A stretch of DNA of 64,000 nucleotides, taken from positions 248,001 to 312,000 of the forward strand of contig JAPZSB010000005.1 in assembly GCA_027531565.1 (NCBI GenBank). The letters run 5' to 3'. This stretch comes from Beijerinckiaceae bacterium (GTDB lineage Bacteria; Pseudomonadota; Alphaproteobacteria; Rhizobiales; Beijerinckiaceae). Both the position numbers and the translations under genes were made by a program. Of the stretch, positions 63,254 to 64,000 are shown piece by piece. The notes beneath the pieces were generated by a model that saw only the letters and a program-made list of their open reading frames with translations, ran no database searches and had not been told where the DNA came from. Numbering within the stretch: the first letter of the stretch is position 1; each line of letters opens with the position of its first letter.

Positions 63254-64000
63254 GCCGCCCTCCTTGTCCGCATGCGCGGATCGAGCGCGGCATAGGAGAG
63301 GTCAACCAGCAGGTTGATGACGATGAAGAAAAAGGCGACCAGCATCAGGTAGGCCACCATGACGGGCCGGTCGAGCGAGGAGATCGAGTCGATGATCAGC
63401 TTCCCGACGCCGGGCCACGAGAAGATCGTCTCCGTCACCACGGCGAAGGCCATGGTGGAGCCGAATTCCAGACCGAACACCGTGACGATCGGAATGGCGA
63501 TCAAGCGCAGCACATGCCGCCGCAGGATCGTGAATTCGCTTTCACCGGCCGCCCGGGCGAAACGCACGGTGTCCGAAAGCATCGTCTCGCGCGTGCCGGC
63601 GCGCGCCAGCCGGACCATCATGGCGAACTTGAACAGGGAGAGGTTCAGCGCGGGCAGCAGCAGGTGCATCCAGCCATTCGCGGTCAGCAGACTCCATTCC
63701 ACGCCGAACAGCATCGCCGTTTCGCCCCGGTTGCCGGCCGGGAGCCAGCCCAGCTGGACCGCGAAAGTGAAGATCAGCACGAGGCCGATCCAGAAGGTCG
63801 GAACCGAGAAGCCGAAAATCGAAACGGTCATGATGACCTTGGCCATCACGCTGTCGGGCCGGTAACCGGCATACATGCCGAGCGGCACGCCAAGTAGCGT
63901 CGCCCCGAGCACGGCAACGAGCGTCAGCTCCAGCGTCGCCGGAATCCGTGAGGCGATCAGGTCGAGGACCGGCATGTTGTAGATGAAGGACCGGCCGAAA
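63250..64000 (-). CDS. Peptide-type ABC permease (DppB family), 3' part
   Basis: The track starts at an internal Met (63975), but the frame continues to the window edge as FGRSFIYN before MPVLDLIASR, matching the usual DppB sequence before helix 2. So the gene begins beyond 64000. VRFARAAGESEFTILRRHVLRLIAIP is the EAA loop, VVTETIFSWPGVGKLIIDSI and NLLVDLSYAALDPRMR close the protein. The binding protein for this importer probably lies further right. Confidence 0.9.
   Translation of the reverse strand, partial: FGRSFIYNMPVLDLIASRIPATLELTLVAVLGATLLGVPLGMYAGYRPDSVMAKVIMTVSIFGFSVPTFWIGLVLIFTFAVQLGWLPAGNRGETAMLFGVEWSLLTANGWMHLLLPALNLSLFKFAMMVRLARAGTRETMLSDTVRFARAAGESEFTILRRHVLRLIAIPIVTVFGLEFGSTMAFAVVTETIFSWPGVGKLIIDSISSLDRPVMVAYLMLVAFFFIVINLLVDLSYAALDPRMRTRRAA

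Noticed and set aside
1-64000. CRISPR arrays, insertion sequences, tRNA/rRNA genes, prophage
   Set aside because: I looked for regular spaced repeats, transposase motifs, terminal inverted repeats and tRNA-like cloverleaf ends and found none convincing by eye. A tRNAscan or Infernal run would be decisive.

Overview
The window is GC-rich, densely coded DNA of alphaproteobacterial type. The gene families and their arrangements (TRAP, Tct and several Dpp-type importers, class III cyclase with a membrane segment, BTLCP protease next to a type I exporter, maf-yacG pair, many GTG/TTG starts) point to the Hyphomicrobiales (Rhizobiales), perhaps a Bosea/Beijerinckiaceae-like soil or rhizosphere bacterium. 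That placement is inference. I see no rRNA, tRNA, CRISPR array, insertion sequence or phage gene.

Layout. 1-551: 5' part of a GH17 glucanase-like gene running off the left edge. 774-7510: one operon on the + strand with a DapA-family aldolase, a GntR regulator, a DctPQM TRAP importer, a sugar dehydrogenase, a lactonase and a FucU mutarotase; this looks like non-phosphorylating deoxysugar (L-fucose type) catabolism. 7520-10781: tungstate importer tupBCA with a divergent HTH/binding-protein regulator. 10829-14674: DevBCA-type exporter with a divergent TetR regulator and clear palindromic operators; then nnr (NAD(P)HX repair). 16213-22332: LapG-like protease, HlyD and ABC subunits of a type I secretion system, and TolC. 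22525-22881: remnant of an ada gene abutting a TctCBA tricarboxylate-type importer. 26065-27989: maf, yacG and an aldo/keto reductase. 27995-32386: alpha-methylacyl-CoA racemase, acyl-CoA dehydrogenase and a membrane class III cyclase with an unrecognised C-terminal region.

32488-39223: LysR regulator divergent from a complete peptide-type ABC importer (SBP, two permeases, two ATPases) with an internal terminator. 39310-41830: M20 amidohydrolase and a Cys/Met-metabolism PLP enzyme. 41833-45425: phnCDEE importer without C-P lyase genes. 45516-48505: SDR, acyl-CoA dehydrogenase and APH-type kinase, a set like LvaD/LvaC/LvaA of the 4-phospho-acyl-CoA route for 4-hydroxy acids. 48573-51237: NMT1/THI5-type (SsuABC-like) importer. 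51419-64000: a minus-strand block of about 12.6 kb in which two peptide-type ABC importers flank gamma-glutamyltranspeptidase, a DUF1028 protein and a NodB-fold deacetylase; it runs off the right edge.

The common theme is scavenging: eight importers are complete or nearly so, most beside the enzymes that would process their cargo. The least explained items are the C-terminal part of the cyclase, the peptide/GGT block, the Lva-like trio and the ada breakpoint. Functional assignments come from recognising families and motifs by eye; no database search was run.
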